DNA of 64,000 nt from SHVO01 sp041905525 (GTDB lineage Bacteria > Pseudomonadota > Alphaproteobacteria > Rhodospirillales > Rhodospirillaceae): positions 58,053 to 122,052 of the forward strand of contig JAYRKY010000009.1 in assembly GCA_041905525.1 (NCBI GenBank), written 5' to 3'. Below are positions 1-8,808 of the stretch, piece after piece. The notes beneath the pieces were generated by a model. The model did not search any database. It saw only the letters and a list, made by a program, of their open reading frames with translations, and was not told where the DNA came from. Positions within the stretch are counted from its first letter, which is position 1. Every line of letters starts with the position of its first letter. The position numbers were made by a program, and so were the translations under genes.

Positions 1-2
1 AT

Positions 3-1034
3 GCCGAGAAAAATCCCGACAGGGCGAACTATCAGATTTTCACGATAGCCGACCAGGAGGCGCTGGAGAGATTTAAGGTCCAGCTTGATGCTCGCTGGCG
101 CCAAGCGATCGAGTTGAAGCCTTCAAATCCCAATCTAATGCGTGACTCCGCATTTATAGATGCAGTTGGCAAGGCAGCACATGACGCCGGCGTCCCCGTC
201 ATTCTAGAAGGATCAACATTGGCGCACGCCTATTATCAGCTGCGCCGACAGGGGTGCACGGTAGTAACTCGAGGTGAAAAGGAACACTCCCGAGTTCGCC
301 GCACAGCCACCTTTGGGAAGTTAGTTCGCGATGAAATTCCTTCCCGGATCGCCAAACGCCAAGAGGCTGAGGTGACGCGGACGATCCCAGCGGAAGTACT
401 GAAGGGCTTCTTGGTGGGCAAGCTCCTGGAAGAGGCCCTAGAAGTGCGTAGTGCCGTAGGAGTTGAGCAAAAGGCGGCGGAACTGGCGGATCTGTATGAG
501 GTGTTTCGCGCGTTGCTTCAGGCTGAGGGTATTCCGCTCCAGGAAATTGAAACGAAGGCAAAGGAGAAGCGAAACAAGGCCGGAGGGTTCGACAAGGGGT
601 TTGTTCTATTACAGACGGGCATCCTCGGTCGGAACCGCACAGCGATGGCGAGTGCTTCTCAGCCACTCACTCAGGTTTTGGCCCGCAAAAACCCAAGTGG
701 GTCATACGACATCCCGTTTTCGTTTTTCGGCTTTATGGAGTTTGACCAGCCGCGGGTTCTCGACTTTGAAGAGGCCGGCGTAAGGGTGTCCGTACAACTT
801 CATTCCGACAGAGTAGAGCTGTCTCTTTCAAAGGAAGAGAGACAACTTGAGCTTCCGCTCGACTTGGCGGTCGAGGCCGATGCTTCCCAGGCTACTCGGG
901 GCGAGGCGACAACAAGTGCCGGGCGACCCAAACCCAAGCGGCCGCGCGCACGTTCGAGAAAAGGAACGCTACGTGCATCGTCGAGTGGCTCCCGCCGCCT
1001 CTCGAAGAAAGTGAAGCGAACGAAGCGCAGGTAG
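3..1034 (+). CDS. MazG-like NTP pyrophosphohydrolase-domain protein, 5' end outside the window
   Basis: The reading frame is open to the left edge (no stop from base 3 on), so the true start lies outside the window; a TTG at 114 is only an internal candidate. A central stretch starting FGKLVRDEIPSRI and followed by KLLEEALEV and AAELADLYEVF matches the all-alpha NTP pyrophosphatase (MazG/house-cleaning) fold, with the acidic metal-binding residues in place. The part before it contains VILEGSTLAHAYYQLRR, which I cannot assign. The C-terminus is a Lys/Arg/Ser-rich tail of about 45 residues that could bind nucleic acid. Base composition and codon use (frequent A/T third positions) differ from all later genes, which suggests transfer. 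Family activity would be hydrolysis of non-canonical NTPs to NMP; the substrate is unknown. Confidence 0.75.
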   Translation, partial: AEKNPDRANYQIFTIADQEALERFKVQLDARWRQAIELKPSNPNLMRDSAFIDAVGKAAHDAGVPVILEGSTLAHAYYQLRRQGCTVVTRGEKEHSRVRRTATFGKLVRDEIPSRIAKRQEAEVTRTIPAEVLKGFLVGKLLEEALEVRSAVGVEQKAAELADLYEVFRALLQAEGIPLQEIETKAKEKRNKAGGFDKGFVLLQTGILGRNRTAMASASQPLTQVLARKNPSGSYDIPFSFFGFMEFDQPRVLDFEEAGVRVSVQLHSDRVELSLSKEERQLELPLDLAVEADASQATRGEATTSAGRPKPKRPRARSRKGTLRASSSGSRRLSKKVKRTKRR

Positions 1035-1215
1035 AGCTCGCCCGCGGACGGTTCGCCGCTCAGTCAATGGCCAATTCACGCAACGGTCTTCCGCCGCGTT
1101 CAAAGCTTCCTTGCGACCGCGGCCAGCTTCGCCTCCAATGGTGCGCGCCTGAATAGCCACGCTATCCGACGCTGCGAACAAGCGACGTTCAGGGTGTGAA
1201 ACTTTTTCTAGCGAA

Positions 1216-1244
1216 GGCCGAAAAGTGTGAAACCATTTTCGGCC
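1216..1244. repeat. intergenic palindromic element, copy 1
   Basis: Perfect inverted repeat: GGCCGAAAA (1216-1224), 11-base loop, TTTTCGGCC (1236-1244). The loop reads GTGTGAAACCA. A partial copy (GTGTGAAAC followed by TTTTTC) lies just upstream at about 1194-1208. The same core, AAAAGTG-GAA-CC-TTTTC, recurs between sdhA and sdhB at 28157-28181, so this looks like a dispersed intergenic palindrome of the kind common in alphaproteobacteria. Being just past the 3' end of the minus-strand tRNA, it may also act as a terminator there. The rest of 1035-1267 shows nothing else I can name. Confidence 0.7.
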
Positions 1245-1267
1245 AATCCGTACTAAGTCATTGATTT

Positions 1268-1358
1268 TGGTGCCCGCTCCCGGACTTGAACCGGGACGGA
1301 CCGATGAAGGTCCTACGGATTTTAAGTCCGTTGCGTCTACCAATTCCGCCAAGCGGGC
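1268..1358 (-). tRNA. tRNA-Leu (anticodon UAA)
   Basis: Read on the minus strand from 1358 the sequence folds as a class II tRNA of 88 bases plus an encoded CCA (1270-1268). The acceptor stem is GCCCGCT/AGCGGGC with discriminator A. The D-loop has the AATTGGTAGACGC block. The anticodon stem ACGGA/TCCGT encloses CTTAAAA, giving anticodon TAA at 1324-1322. A long variable arm GGACC/GGTCC and the T arm CCCGG-TTCAAGT-CCGGG complete it. The long variable arm and anticodon identify leucine. It lies 60 bases downstream of the oxidoreductase gene on the same strand. Its 3' end faces the atypical DNA at 1-1260, so it is a candidate island attachment site. Confidence 0.97.
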
Positions 1359-1418
1359 ACAGGGCAAATCGAGAAGCGGCCCGTAACCTAGCGGCCCCTC
1401 CTGCTTCGCGCAATCGCG

Positions 1419-2405
1419 CTAGAGGCCGCGCATCGCGGCGGCGAGAATTTCATAGGAGCGCACGCGCGCCGCATGATCGTAGATCATCCCCGTGGCCATG
1501 ATCTCGTCCGCGCCGGTCTCGCTGATGGTTTTCGCGAGGCCCGCCCGCACAGTCTCCATCGAACCCACGAATGTGTACCGCAGCATGCGCATCACATGCG
1601 CCTTTTCCGCCGGGCTCCACATCTCATCCATATCGTCCACCGGCGGCGGCAATTGCGTGCGCGCGTTGCGGATGATGCCGATGAACGCTTGCTGAACGGA
1701 AGTGGCGATCCGCTGCGCGGCCGGATCGGTGTCCGCGGCGACGACACCCACGCCGACGATCGCATAGGGACGATCCAGCTGCGCCGACGGCTTGAACCGC
1801 GCGCGGTAAATCGCGAGCGCGTCCATCAGCGCATCGGGCGCGAAATGCGAGGCAAAGGCGAAAGGCAGGCCCATATGCGCGGCGAGCTGCGCGCCGAAAA
1901 GGCTCGATCCCAGGATCCAGAGCGGCACTTGCGTGCCGACGCCCGGAACCGCGTGGATCCGCTGGCCCGGTTGAGCGGGACCCAGCAACGCTTGCAATTC
2001 CGCGACATCCTGCGGAAAACGCTCGGCGCTGTCCGGGTCGCGCCGCAGGGCGCGCCACGTCAGCTGATCGGTGCCCGGCGCGCGGCCGAGTCCTAAATCG
2101 ATGCGGCCCGGAAAGAGCGATTCAAGCGTGCCGAACTGCTCGGCGATGACGAGGGGCGAATGGTTGGGCAGCATGATGCCGCCGGATCCCACGCGGATTG
2201 TCTTTGTGCCGCCGGCGATATGGGCAATGACCACCGATGTCGCCGCACTCGCGATACCCGGGAAATTGTGATGTTCGGCCAGCCAGTAGCGCGTGTATCC
2301 CAAGCGCTCGGCGTGCTGCGCAAGATCGAGCGAATGGCGCAGGGATTGGCCCGCCGTGGTGCCCTGGGGGATCGGCGCAAGATCGAGAACGGAATAACGA
2401 GTCAT
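1419..2405 (-). CDS. luciferase-like flavin-dependent oxidoreductase (YhbW-type)
   Basis: A 328-residue protein of the bacterial luciferase-like monooxygenase (LLM) superfamily, expected to be a TIM barrel binding FMN or F420. Recognisable segments are the start RYSVLDLAPIPQG, YWLAEHHN near residue 40, GSGGIMLPNHSPLVIAEQF near 75-93 and FPGRIDLGLGRAPGTD near 100-115; these match the single-component group that includes E. coli YhbW. Substrate is unknown. The ATG at 2405 starts directly with the conserved N-terminus. It is transcribed towards the tRNA-Leu and divergently from the pseudouridine synthase. Confidence 0.92.
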   Translation of the reverse strand: MTRYSVLDLAPIPQGTTAGQSLRHSLDLAQHAERLGYTRYWLAEHHNFPGIASAATSVVIAHIAGGTKTIRVGSGGIMLPNHSPLVIAEQFGTLESLFPGRIDLGLGRAPGTDQLTWRALRRDPDSAERFPQDVAELQALLGPAQPGQRIHAVPGVGTQVPLWILGSSLFGAQLAAHMGLPFAFASHFAPDALMDALAIYRARFKPSAQLDRPYAIVGVGVVAADTDPAAQRIATSVQQAFIGIIRNARTQLPPPVDDMDEMWSPAEKAHVMRMLRYTFVGSMETVRAGLAKTISETGADEIMATGMIYDHAARVRSYEILAAAMRGL

Positions 2406-2512
2406 GACATCCTTCAGCGGCCGCTAACCTAGGTCGGCCCAGCCGCCCACGCAACGGAACCCTTCGCAACGGAGCCTTGACCCGAGAGCGCTCTTTGCGG
2501 CAAAGCCTCGCC

Positions 2513-3265
2513 ATGCCCAATCCCGCCGCAGCGCCTGTGTCACAAGCCGAGATCGAATCGCGCGTGCTTTACCGCGACGGGATGATCCTCGTCATCAACA
2601 AGCCGACAGGCATCCCCGTGCACGCGGGCTTCGGAGGCGGACCCAATCTCGAGCAATCCTTTGTCCATCTCACCTTCGGGTTGCCGCGCGCGCCGTCGCT
2701 GGCGCATCGGCTCGATCGCGACACCTCGGGCTGTCTTGTCCTCGGACGTCATTCAAAGGCGCTACGGCAGGTCGGCGACCTGTTCGCGAGCGGGAAAGTC
2801 CGCAAAACCTATTGGGCGATCGTCGACGGCCGCCCGCGCGAGGACGAGGGGCGCATCAAACTCGCCCTCGCGAAGATTCCCGGGGCCGGAGCCGGCTGGA
2901 AAATGCAAGCCGATCCGAACGGCCAACCGGCCATCACCGATTATAAAGTGCGTGGCTCGGTCGAAACGCCCGACGGCGTGTGCAGTTGGGTGGAGTTTCA
3001 TCCGCATACCGGCCGCACGCATCAGATCCGCGTGCATGCCGCGCTTCTCGATTGCCCGGTGATGTGCGATCGCGTCTACGGGCGCCCCGGAACGAAGGCG
3101 GCGGAAGGCCAGCTCATGCTTCATGCGCGGGCCGTGACACTGCCGCTCTACCCGAAGAAGGATCCCATTCGCGTCCGCGCCCCTGCGCCCGCGCACATGC
3201 TTGAGCTTCTGAAAGCGTGCGGATTCAAAGGCGATACGCCGGAGCGCGAAAGCGCCCAGGGTTAG
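2513..3265 (+). CDS. RluA-family RNA pseudouridine synthase
   Basis: A 250-residue enzyme that isomerises uridine to pseudouridine in rRNA or tRNA. The catalytic motif HRLDRDTSG is present with the aspartate at residue 68. VINKPTGIPVHAG near residue 28 and HTGRTHQIRVHA in the second half are the other family blocks. No N-terminal S4 domain is visible, so it resembles the short RluA type. I prefer ATG 2513; a TTG at 2477 would add 12 residues, but a GGAG lies too close to it. The stop overlaps that of the convergent cinA-like gene by four bases (TTAG). The exact target uridine cannot be read from sequence. Confidence 0.93.
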   Translation: MPNPAAAPVSQAEIESRVLYRDGMILVINKPTGIPVHAGFGGGPNLEQSFVHLTFGLPRAPSLAHRLDRDTSGCLVLGRHSKALRQVGDLFASGKVRKTYWAIVDGRPREDEGRIKLALAKIPGAGAGWKMQADPNGQPAITDYKVRGSVETPDGVCSWVEFHPHTGRTHQIRVHAALLDCPVMCDRVYGRPGTKAAEGQLMLHARAVTLPLYPKKDPIRVRAPAPAHMLELLKACGFKGDTPERESAQG

Positions 3266-4011
3266 GCGTCGCGGCTCGGGGTCGCGCCCTGCGCGCGCAT
3301 CAGTGCGGCGACTTCTTCCAAGACGGTCTCGATCGCGGCGCGGTCCGTCGCGCGCGCCACAATGCTGGTGTGGAAGCCGGAGCCCCTCATGGTCGGGTAG
3401 CTGCCGATGCTCACGTGAGGGTATTTGCCCTGGATCGCGGTGAGGCCCTCGGCGATGTCGCCTTCACGCACGCTGGCGCCGACGTTTCCCGACAGCATCG
3501 GCGCGCCGCGTTCCAATTGCGGAGCCAACGCCTCAAACATGGCGTAGGCGATGCTGGGGACGCCCGCGAGCACGAACACATTTTCGATGCGGAATCCCGG
3601 CGCGATCGTCACCTCGCTCTCCACCAGGCCGACATCCGGCCCGTCGGGGATCTCGGCCATCTTCAGGCGCGCCTCGTTCAACCGGTCGCCGAAATAATCC
3701 GTCATGCGTTTCACGACGCCGGGGTGGCGGATCAAATTTCGCCCAAACGCGCGCGCGACGCATTCCGCCGTGATGTCGTCGTGGGTCGGGCCGATGCCGC
3801 CCGTGGTGATCACATAGGTGTAGCGCCGCCGCAGGGCGTTCAACGTATCGACAATCACCGCCGCATCGTCGGGCACCACGCGCGCTTCCTTCAGCCGTAC
3901 GCCCAGTTCGGCGAAGCGCGCCGCGAAATATTTGAGATTGGCCTCTTGCGTGCGGCCGGACAGAATTTCGTCGCCGATAATGATGACCGCGGCGGTCGGG
4001 GCGTCGCTCAT
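3262..4011 (-). CDS. CinA-type molybdopterin-binding domain protein
   Basis: A 249-residue protein made only of the MoaB/MogA-like N-terminal domain of CinA. It opens with AAVIIIGDEILSGRTQEAN and carries VITTGGIGPTHDDIT near residues 65-79 and VLAGVPSIAYAMFE near 145-158. The C-terminal nicotinamide-nucleotide amidohydrolase domain of full-length CinA is absent, which is usual for the short alphaproteobacterial form. Its ATG (4011-4009) overlaps the TGA of mutT (4010-4008) as ATGA, arguing for translational coupling; a TTG at 4017 is the longer alternative. Last gene of argJ-mutT-cinA. The substrate is uncertain (ADP-ribose-type pyrophosphatase in related proteins). Confidence 0.9.
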   Translation of the reverse strand: MSDAPTAAVIIIGDEILSGRTQEANLKYFAARFAELGVRLKEARVVPDDAAVIVDTLNALRRRYTYVITTGGIGPTHDDITAECVARAFGRNLIRHPGVVKRMTDYFGDRLNEARLKMAEIPDGPDVGLVESEVTIAPGFRIENVFVLAGVPSIAYAMFEALAPQLERGAPMLSGNVGASVREGDIAEGLTAIQGKYPHVSIGSYPTMRGSGFHTSIVARATDRAAIETVLEEVAALMRAQGATPSRDA

Positions 4012-4505
4012 AGCCAATCCTGCAGGATGGGGATCAGCGGAATATCCGCGGCTGGCATTGGGTAGTCGCGCAGTTTATCGGCGCGCACCCAGGCCATGTT
4101 CTGATTTTCCCGCGCGGTCAGTTTGCCGCGCCATTGCCGGCAGACATACAGCGGCATCAACAGGTGAAAGGCCTCGTAGGAGTGCGACGCGAAGGTCAGC
4201 GGCGCGAGGCAACTGGCGCGGATATCGACCCCCAACTCCTCGTGCAGTTCACGGATCAGCGCGGCTTCCGGCGTTTCGCCCGCGTGGACCTTGCCGCCGG
4301 GAAACTCCCAAAGGCCGGCCAACGGCTTTCCGGGCGGACGCTGGGTCAAAAGCACGCGATTGTCGGCGTCGAGCAAGGCGACAGCGACAACGGTGAGGAT
4401 CGGCAGTCCCGCGCGCGGTTCGCCGCCCGCGCTCCAGCAGCCGTCTTCGTCCTCGGCGCTGTGGCCGTTATGTGCGGTAGGAGCCATTGATATCGATATA
4501 TCCAT
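4008..4505 (-). CDS. mutT: (deoxy)nucleoside triphosphate pyrophosphohydrolase, MutT type
   Basis: A Nudix hydrolase of up to 165 residues. It has the MutT signature LLTQRPPGKPLAGLWEFPGG followed by the Nudix box GKVHAGETPEAALIRELHEE. This matches 8-oxo-dGTP pyrophosphatases that cleanse the nucleotide pool of oxidised guanine. The start is unsure: ATG 4505 overlaps the end of argJ by 38 bases, ATG 4487 by 20, and neither has a clear ribosome-binding site. The first about 35 residues are poorly conserved in type. Middle gene of the overlapping argJ-mutT-cinA operon. Confidence 0.9.
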   Translation of the reverse strand: MDISISMAPTAHNGHSAEDEDGCWSAGGEPRAGLPILTVVAVALLDADNRVLLTQRPPGKPLAGLWEFPGGKVHAGETPEAALIRELHEELGVDIRASCLAPLTFASHSYEAFHLLMPLYVCRQWRGKLTARENQNMAWVRADKLRDYPMPAADIPLIPILQDWL

Positions 4506-5700
4506 GGGTCAAATCGCAGGTCCACACCACCGCGGCGCCGTTCCCGATCCCGACATCCACGTCGATGCCGATCTCCTGCCCCTTCATATGCACGACGACG
4601 GGTGTCTCGTCGTACCCGGGAACGGGGGCGCCATCTTGCGTGATGGTGACGCCGCCCACGGCGATCTTCAGCTTGTCGCGGTCGGCGCGTTCACCCGCTT
4701 TGCCCACCGCCATGACGATACGCCCCCAATTCGCGTCCTCGCCGGCGATGGCGGTCTTCACCAGCGGGGAGTTGGCGATGGACAGCGCGATGCGGCGCGC
4801 GGCTTTCTCGTGCGCGGCGCCGGTCACGCGGATTTCGATGAATTTCGTCGCGCCTTCACCGTCGCGCGCGACCAGCTTGGCGAGTTCGATCAGCAGCGAG
4901 TCGAGGGCGCTCTTGAAGGCGCCGGCGCGCGCATCGGCCAGCGTTTCGATGGGGCGATGACCGGCCTTGCCGGTCGCGAACAGGAGAAGGGTGTCCGACG
5001 TCGACGTGTCGCTGTCCACCGTCATGCAGTTGAAGCTGAGATCGGCGCCCGCCGAGATAAGCTGCTGCGCGGCCAGCGGCGACAGGGCCGCGTCGGTGAA
5101 CACGTAGGCCAGCATCGTGCCCATATCGGGCGCGATCATGCCGGAGCCTTTGCAGAAGCCGTTGATGGTCACGCTTTTGCCGTCGATCGACAGGCTTCGC
5201 GTGGCCAGTTTTGGGAAGGTGTCTGTGGTCATGGTCGCCTGGGCCGCACCCAGCCAATCCGTCGCGCTGAGTTTCGGCGGGATCAGCGGGAGGGCCTCGG
5301 TGATTTTCTCGACCGGGAGCGGCACGCCGATCGTCCCGGTCGAGGAGACAAAAACCTCCTCCGGCTTGCACCCGAAGGTCTTCGCGGCGGCGGCGCAGGT
5401 TGCCTCGACATCGGCGATGCCCCGCTTGCCCGTGAAGGTGTTGGCATTCCCGGCATTCACCACGACCACCCGGCCCGAGCCGCCCTTGAGGTGCGCCCGG
5501 CAGCTTTCCACGGGCGCGGACGCCGTCAGCGAGCGCGTCAGCACGCCCCCTACCGTTGTACCGGGGTCCAGAACCGCAACCATGAGGTCGGAGCGGACCT
5601 TGTAACGAATGCCGGCGGCATGGTGCGCAAGACGCACCCCGGGGATGGGCGGCAGCGTCGGAACGGTGGCGGGCGCGAGCGGCGAGACTTTCGTGGCCAT
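4468..5700 (-). CDS. argJ: bifunctional ornithine acetyltransferase / N-acetylglutamate synthase
   Basis: A 410-residue ArgJ, the arginine-biosynthesis enzyme that recycles the acetyl group from N-acetylornithine to glutamate. The precursor is self-cleaved into two chains; the site is seen at DMGTMLAYV, with the nucleophilic threonine at residue 195. Other blocks are VVVNAGNANTFTG near 79-91, NCMTVDSDTSTSD, and EDANWGRI. The C-terminus HGYIDINGSYRT is the conserved family end. First gene of a three-gene minus-strand operon with mutT and cinA, divergent from secA. Confidence 0.97.
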   Translation of the reverse strand: MATKVSPLAPATVPTLPPIPGVRLAHHAAGIRYKVRSDLMVAVLDPGTTVGGVLTRSLTASAPVESCRAHLKGGSGRVVVVNAGNANTFTGKRGIADVEATCAAAAKTFGCKPEEVFVSSTGTIGVPLPVEKITEALPLIPPKLSATDWLGAAQATMTTDTFPKLATRSLSIDGKSVTINGFCKGSGMIAPDMGTMLAYVFTDAALSPLAAQQLISAGADLSFNCMTVDSDTSTSDTLLLFATGKAGHRPIETLADARAGAFKSALDSLLIELAKLVARDGEGATKFIEIRVTGAAHEKAARRIALSIANSPLVKTAIAGEDANWGRIVMAVGKAGERADRDKLKIAVGGVTITQDGAPVPGYDETPVVVHMKGQEIGIDVDVGIGNGAAVVWTCDLTHGYIDINGSYRT

Positions 5701-5781
5701 TCGGGTCCTCTAAAAGCGCGGCGGTCAGCGAAAAAGGGTGCGCGCTTCAATGGCATAAGCGTTCCCGGGGAACAAGTTTGT

Positions 5782-5801
5782 CGGCGCGGAAAGCCGCGCC
5801 G
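5782..5801. promoter_or_regulatory. hairpin in the argJ-secA divergent intergenic region
   Basis: A perfect 8-bp stem CGGCGCGG (5782-5789) / CCGCGCCG (5794-5801) closes the tetraloop AAAG. A second small palindrome, GTTCC-CGG-GGAAC, is at 5761-5773. Both lie 60-100 bases upstream of the argJ start, so on that side they would be in its 5' leader. Function is unknown. The rest of the 351-base gap 5701-6051 holds no credible gene. Confidence 0.4.
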
Positions 5802-5898
5802 CGCCAGGCGAGGCTGCCGTCACGCGACCGTTATCGCCCGAAAGCCCCGAAAAGCGCCAAATAATCAATGAATTCAGCGAAAACCTCGGCCGCTTCCG

Positions 5899-5927
5899 TT
5901 GACTTCACACCCCTCTGCTTCTATCTC
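5899..5927 (+). promoter_or_regulatory. candidate housekeeping promoter of secA
   Basis: TTGACT at 5899-5904, a 17-base spacer, then TATCTC at 5922-5927, about 125 bases upstream of the secA ATG. The -35 box is five of six to consensus; the -10 box is weaker, as is common in alphaproteobacteria. Read by eye only. Confidence 0.4.
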
Positions 5928-6051
5928 TCCTGCGCGGTGCCCATCCCAAAGTCCGCGCGAACTCTGGAATCGGTTTTGGCACTGCGAACGACTAAACCAC
6001 CGGCGTCGGCCTTGAGCCTCCCGCCTTTTCGTCTCCCGCCTTGAGGTTCCA

Positions 6052-8787
6052 ATGCTCGGCGCTCTCGCCAAACGCATTTTTGGGTCGCGTAACGACCGTC
6101 TTATCAAATCCCTCCGTCCCATCGTGGATGCCGTCAACGCCAAGGAAGCGGAAGTCGCCGCTCTCGATGACGCTGGCGTCCGGGCGCGGACCGAATGGCT
6201 CAAGGGCCGCCTCGCGGCGGGCGAGACGCTGGACGACATCCTTGTCGACGCTTTTGCGACCGTGCGCGAAGCCGCCAAGCGCACCCTGAAGCAGCGCCAC
6301 TTCGACGTTCAGATCATGGGCGGCATCGTCCTGCACCGGGCGATGATCGCGGAAATGGGCACCGGCGAAGGTAAGACGCTGGTCTCGACCCTTCCGGTGT
6401 ACCTCAATGCCCTGTCCGGCAAGGGCGTGCACGTCGTCACCGTCAACGACTACCTCGCCAAGCGCGACGCCGAGTGGATGGGCCAGGTCCACCGCTTCCT
6501 CGGCCTCACGGTCGGCTGTATCCAGCACGGCCTGTCCGATGCCGAGCGCCGCGCGGCGTACGCCTGCGACATCACCTACTCGACCAACAACGAGCTCGGG
6601 TTCGACTATCTGCGCGACAATATGAAGTACAGCATGGAGGACATGGTCCACCGCGACTTCAACTACGCGATTGTCGACGAAGTGGACTCGATCCTCATCG
6701 ACGAAGCCCGCACGCCGCTGATCATTTCGGGCCCGTCACAGGACCGCACCGACCTGTACGAGCGCGTGAACAAGGTCATTCCGGATCTGAAGGCCGAGCA
6801 CTTCGAGAAGGACGAGAAGCAGCGCTCCATCACCTTCACCGACGCCGGCAGCGAATTCGCCGAGCAACTGCTGCGCGACCGCGGCATCCTGACCGAAGGC
6901 GATCTCTACGATCTGCACAACGTCCCCCTGGTTCACCACTTGAATCAGGCTTTGCGCGCCCATCACATGTTCAAGCGCGATGTGGATTACCTTGTGCGCG
7001 ACGACAAGGTGCATCTGATCGACGAATTCACCGGCCGCATCATGGAAGGCCGCCGCCTGTCGGAAGGCTTGCATCAAGCCATCGAAGCGAAAGAAGGCGT
7101 GTCGGTCCAAAGCGAGAACCAGACCCTCGCGAGCATCACCTTCCAGAATTACTTCCGTATGTATCCGAAGCTCGCCGGCATGACCGGCACGGCCATGACC
7201 GAAGAAGAGGAGTTCGGCCAGATTTACGGACTCGAAGTGGTAGAGATCCCGCCCAATGTGACGCGCGCCCGTAAGGACGAGCACGACGAGGTCTATCGAA
7301 CCGCCGAAGAGAAATACAACGCGATCGTGACCCTGGTGGAAGAGTGCATCGCCCGGCAGCAGCCGGTGCTGGTCGGTACCGTATCCATCGAGAAGTCGGA
7401 AACGTTGGCGACCCTCCTGCGCAAAAAGACCAAGATCAATCCGCAGGTGCTGAACGCGAAGTATCACGAGCAGGAAGCGCTGATCATCGCCCAGGCCGGC
7501 GTGCCGGGCGCCGTGACCATCGCCACCAACATGGCGGGCCGCGGAACGGACATTCAGCTCGGCGGCAACGCCGAATCCCGCTTCCAGCTCGAGGAGACGC
7601 GGCTGGGCCGCGCGCTCACCGAGGCCGAAAAGGACGCCATCCGCGCCGATATCGCCGAGAAGAAGAAGATCGCGCTGGCCGCGGGCGGTTTGTACGTCGT
7701 CGGGACGGAACGCCACGAAAGCCGCCGCATCGACAACCAGCTGCGCGGCCGCTCCGGCCGTCAGGGCGACCCGGGCGCTTCGAAGTTCTATCTCTCGCTG
7801 CAGGACGACCTGATGCGCATTTTCGGGTCCGAGCGCATGGACACGATGTTGCAGCGCCTTGGCTTGCAGCCGGGCGAAGCCATCATCCATCCGTGGATCA
7901 ACAAAGCCATCGAGAAAGCGCAGCAGAAGGTCGAAGCGCGCAACTTCGACATCCGCAAGAACCTGCTGCAGTACGACGACGTCATGAACGACCAGCGCCG
8001 GGTCGTCTTCGAGCAGCGCAAGGACATGATGCGCACCGAAGACCTTTCGGACTTGGTCTCGGACATGCGTCACGAGGTGATCGACGATCTCGTCGCGAAA
8101 TTCATTCCGGCCGGCCAGATGCAGGAAGCCTGGGACTGGGCGGGTCTGCACGAGGAAAGCCTGCGGCTTCTCAATCTCGACCTGCCGATCAAGGAATGGT
8201 CGACGGAAGAGGGTGTCGCCGAGGAAGAGATCCGCGAGCGCATCACGGCGATGTCCGACGCGAAGTTCAATGAGAAGGTCACCGCGATCGGCCCCGACAT
8301 CATGCGTCGCGTGGAGAAGAGCCTCGTGCTGCAGATGATCGACCAGGCTTGGCGCGACCATCTCGCGCAGCTCGACATGCTGCGCCACGCCGTCAATCTG
8401 CGGGCCTACGGTCAGAAGCAACCGTTGCTGGAGTACCAGCGCGAAGCGTTCGAGATGTTCAATCAGCTTCTCTCGGGCCTGCGCGAGCGCGTCACCGGCA
8501 TCCTCTCCCGCGTCGAGTTGCGCGTTGCGCCGCCGCCGGAAGACCTCGAGCCCCGCGCGCCGCAGCAGGTGCAGGAGATCAAGGAACAGGTGCAGCCTGT
8601 TGTCGGCGCCATCGCGCCCCTGCCGTCGGCGATCGACGCGCAGCGCATGCTGCCGCGTGTCGAGCCCTCGCAGCGCGATCCGAACGATCCTTCGACCTGG
8701 GGCAAGGTAGCGCGTAACGAGGCCTGCCCCTGCGGTTCGGGCAAGAAGTACAAGCACTGCCACGGCGCCGTCGAAGAAGTCGCCTAA
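6052..8787 (+). CDS. secA: preprotein translocase ATPase SecA
   Basis: A 911-residue SecA, the motor that drives unfolded preproteins through SecYEG. The Walker A GTGEGKT is at residues 103-109. The DEAD-like motor motif reads VDEVDSILIDEARTPL. The second nucleotide-binding fold contains TNMAGRGTDIQLGG and LRGRSGRQGDPG. The C-terminal zinc finger is intact (C892, C894, C903, H904), which serves SecB and phospholipid contact. Length is normal for the class. It stands alone with its own upstream region, divergent from argJ; a glutamine amidotransferase gene follows after 21 bases. Confidence 0.99.
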   Translation: MLGALAKRIFGSRNDRLIKSLRPIVDAVNAKEAEVAALDDAGVRARTEWLKGRLAAGETLDDILVDAFATVREAAKRTLKQRHFDVQIMGGIVLHRAMIAEMGTGEGKTLVSTLPVYLNALSGKGVHVVTVNDYLAKRDAEWMGQVHRFLGLTVGCIQHGLSDAERRAAYACDITYSTNNELGFDYLRDNMKYSMEDMVHRDFNYAIVDEVDSILIDEARTPLIISGPSQDRTDLYERVNKVIPDLKAEHFEKDEKQRSITFTDAGSEFAEQLLRDRGILTEGDLYDLHNVPLVHHLNQALRAHHMFKRDVDYLVRDDKVHLIDEFTGRIMEGRRLSEGLHQAIEAKEGVSVQSENQTLASITFQNYFRMYPKLAGMTGTAMTEEEEFGQIYGLEVVEIPPNVTRARKDEHDEVYRTAEEKYNAIVTLVEECIARQQPVLVGTVSIEKSETLATLLRKKTKINPQVLNAKYHEQEALIIAQAGVPGAVTIATNMAGRGTDIQLGGNAESRFQLEETRLGRALTEAEKDAIRADIAEKKKIALAAGGLYVVGTERHESRRIDNQLRGRSGRQGDPGASKFYLSLQDDLMRIFGSERMDTMLQRLGLQPGEAIIHPWINKAIEKAQQKVEARNFDIRKNLLQYDDVMNDQRRVVFEQRKDMMRTEDLSDLVSDMRHEVIDDLVAKFIPAGQMQEAWDWAGLHEESLRLLNLDLPIKEWSTEEGVAEEEIRERITAMSDAKFNEKVTAIGPDIMRRVEKSLVLQMIDQAWRDHLAQLDMLRHAVNLRAYGQKQPLLEYQREAFEMFNQLLSGLRERVTGILSRVELRVAPPPEDLEPRAPQQVQEIKEQVQPVVGAIAPLPSAIDAQRMLPRVEPSQRDPNDPSTWGKVARNEACPCGSGKKYKHCHGAVEEVA

Positions 8788-8808
8788 CGCTGAGACCGGA
8801 GTTCGAGG

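Noticed and set aside
969..1367. Minus-strand 132-codon frame over the tRNA-Leu
   Set aside because: It reads through the tRNA gene and gives the familiar false peptide seen in tRNA antisense or sense translations; the tRNA fold explains the sequence.
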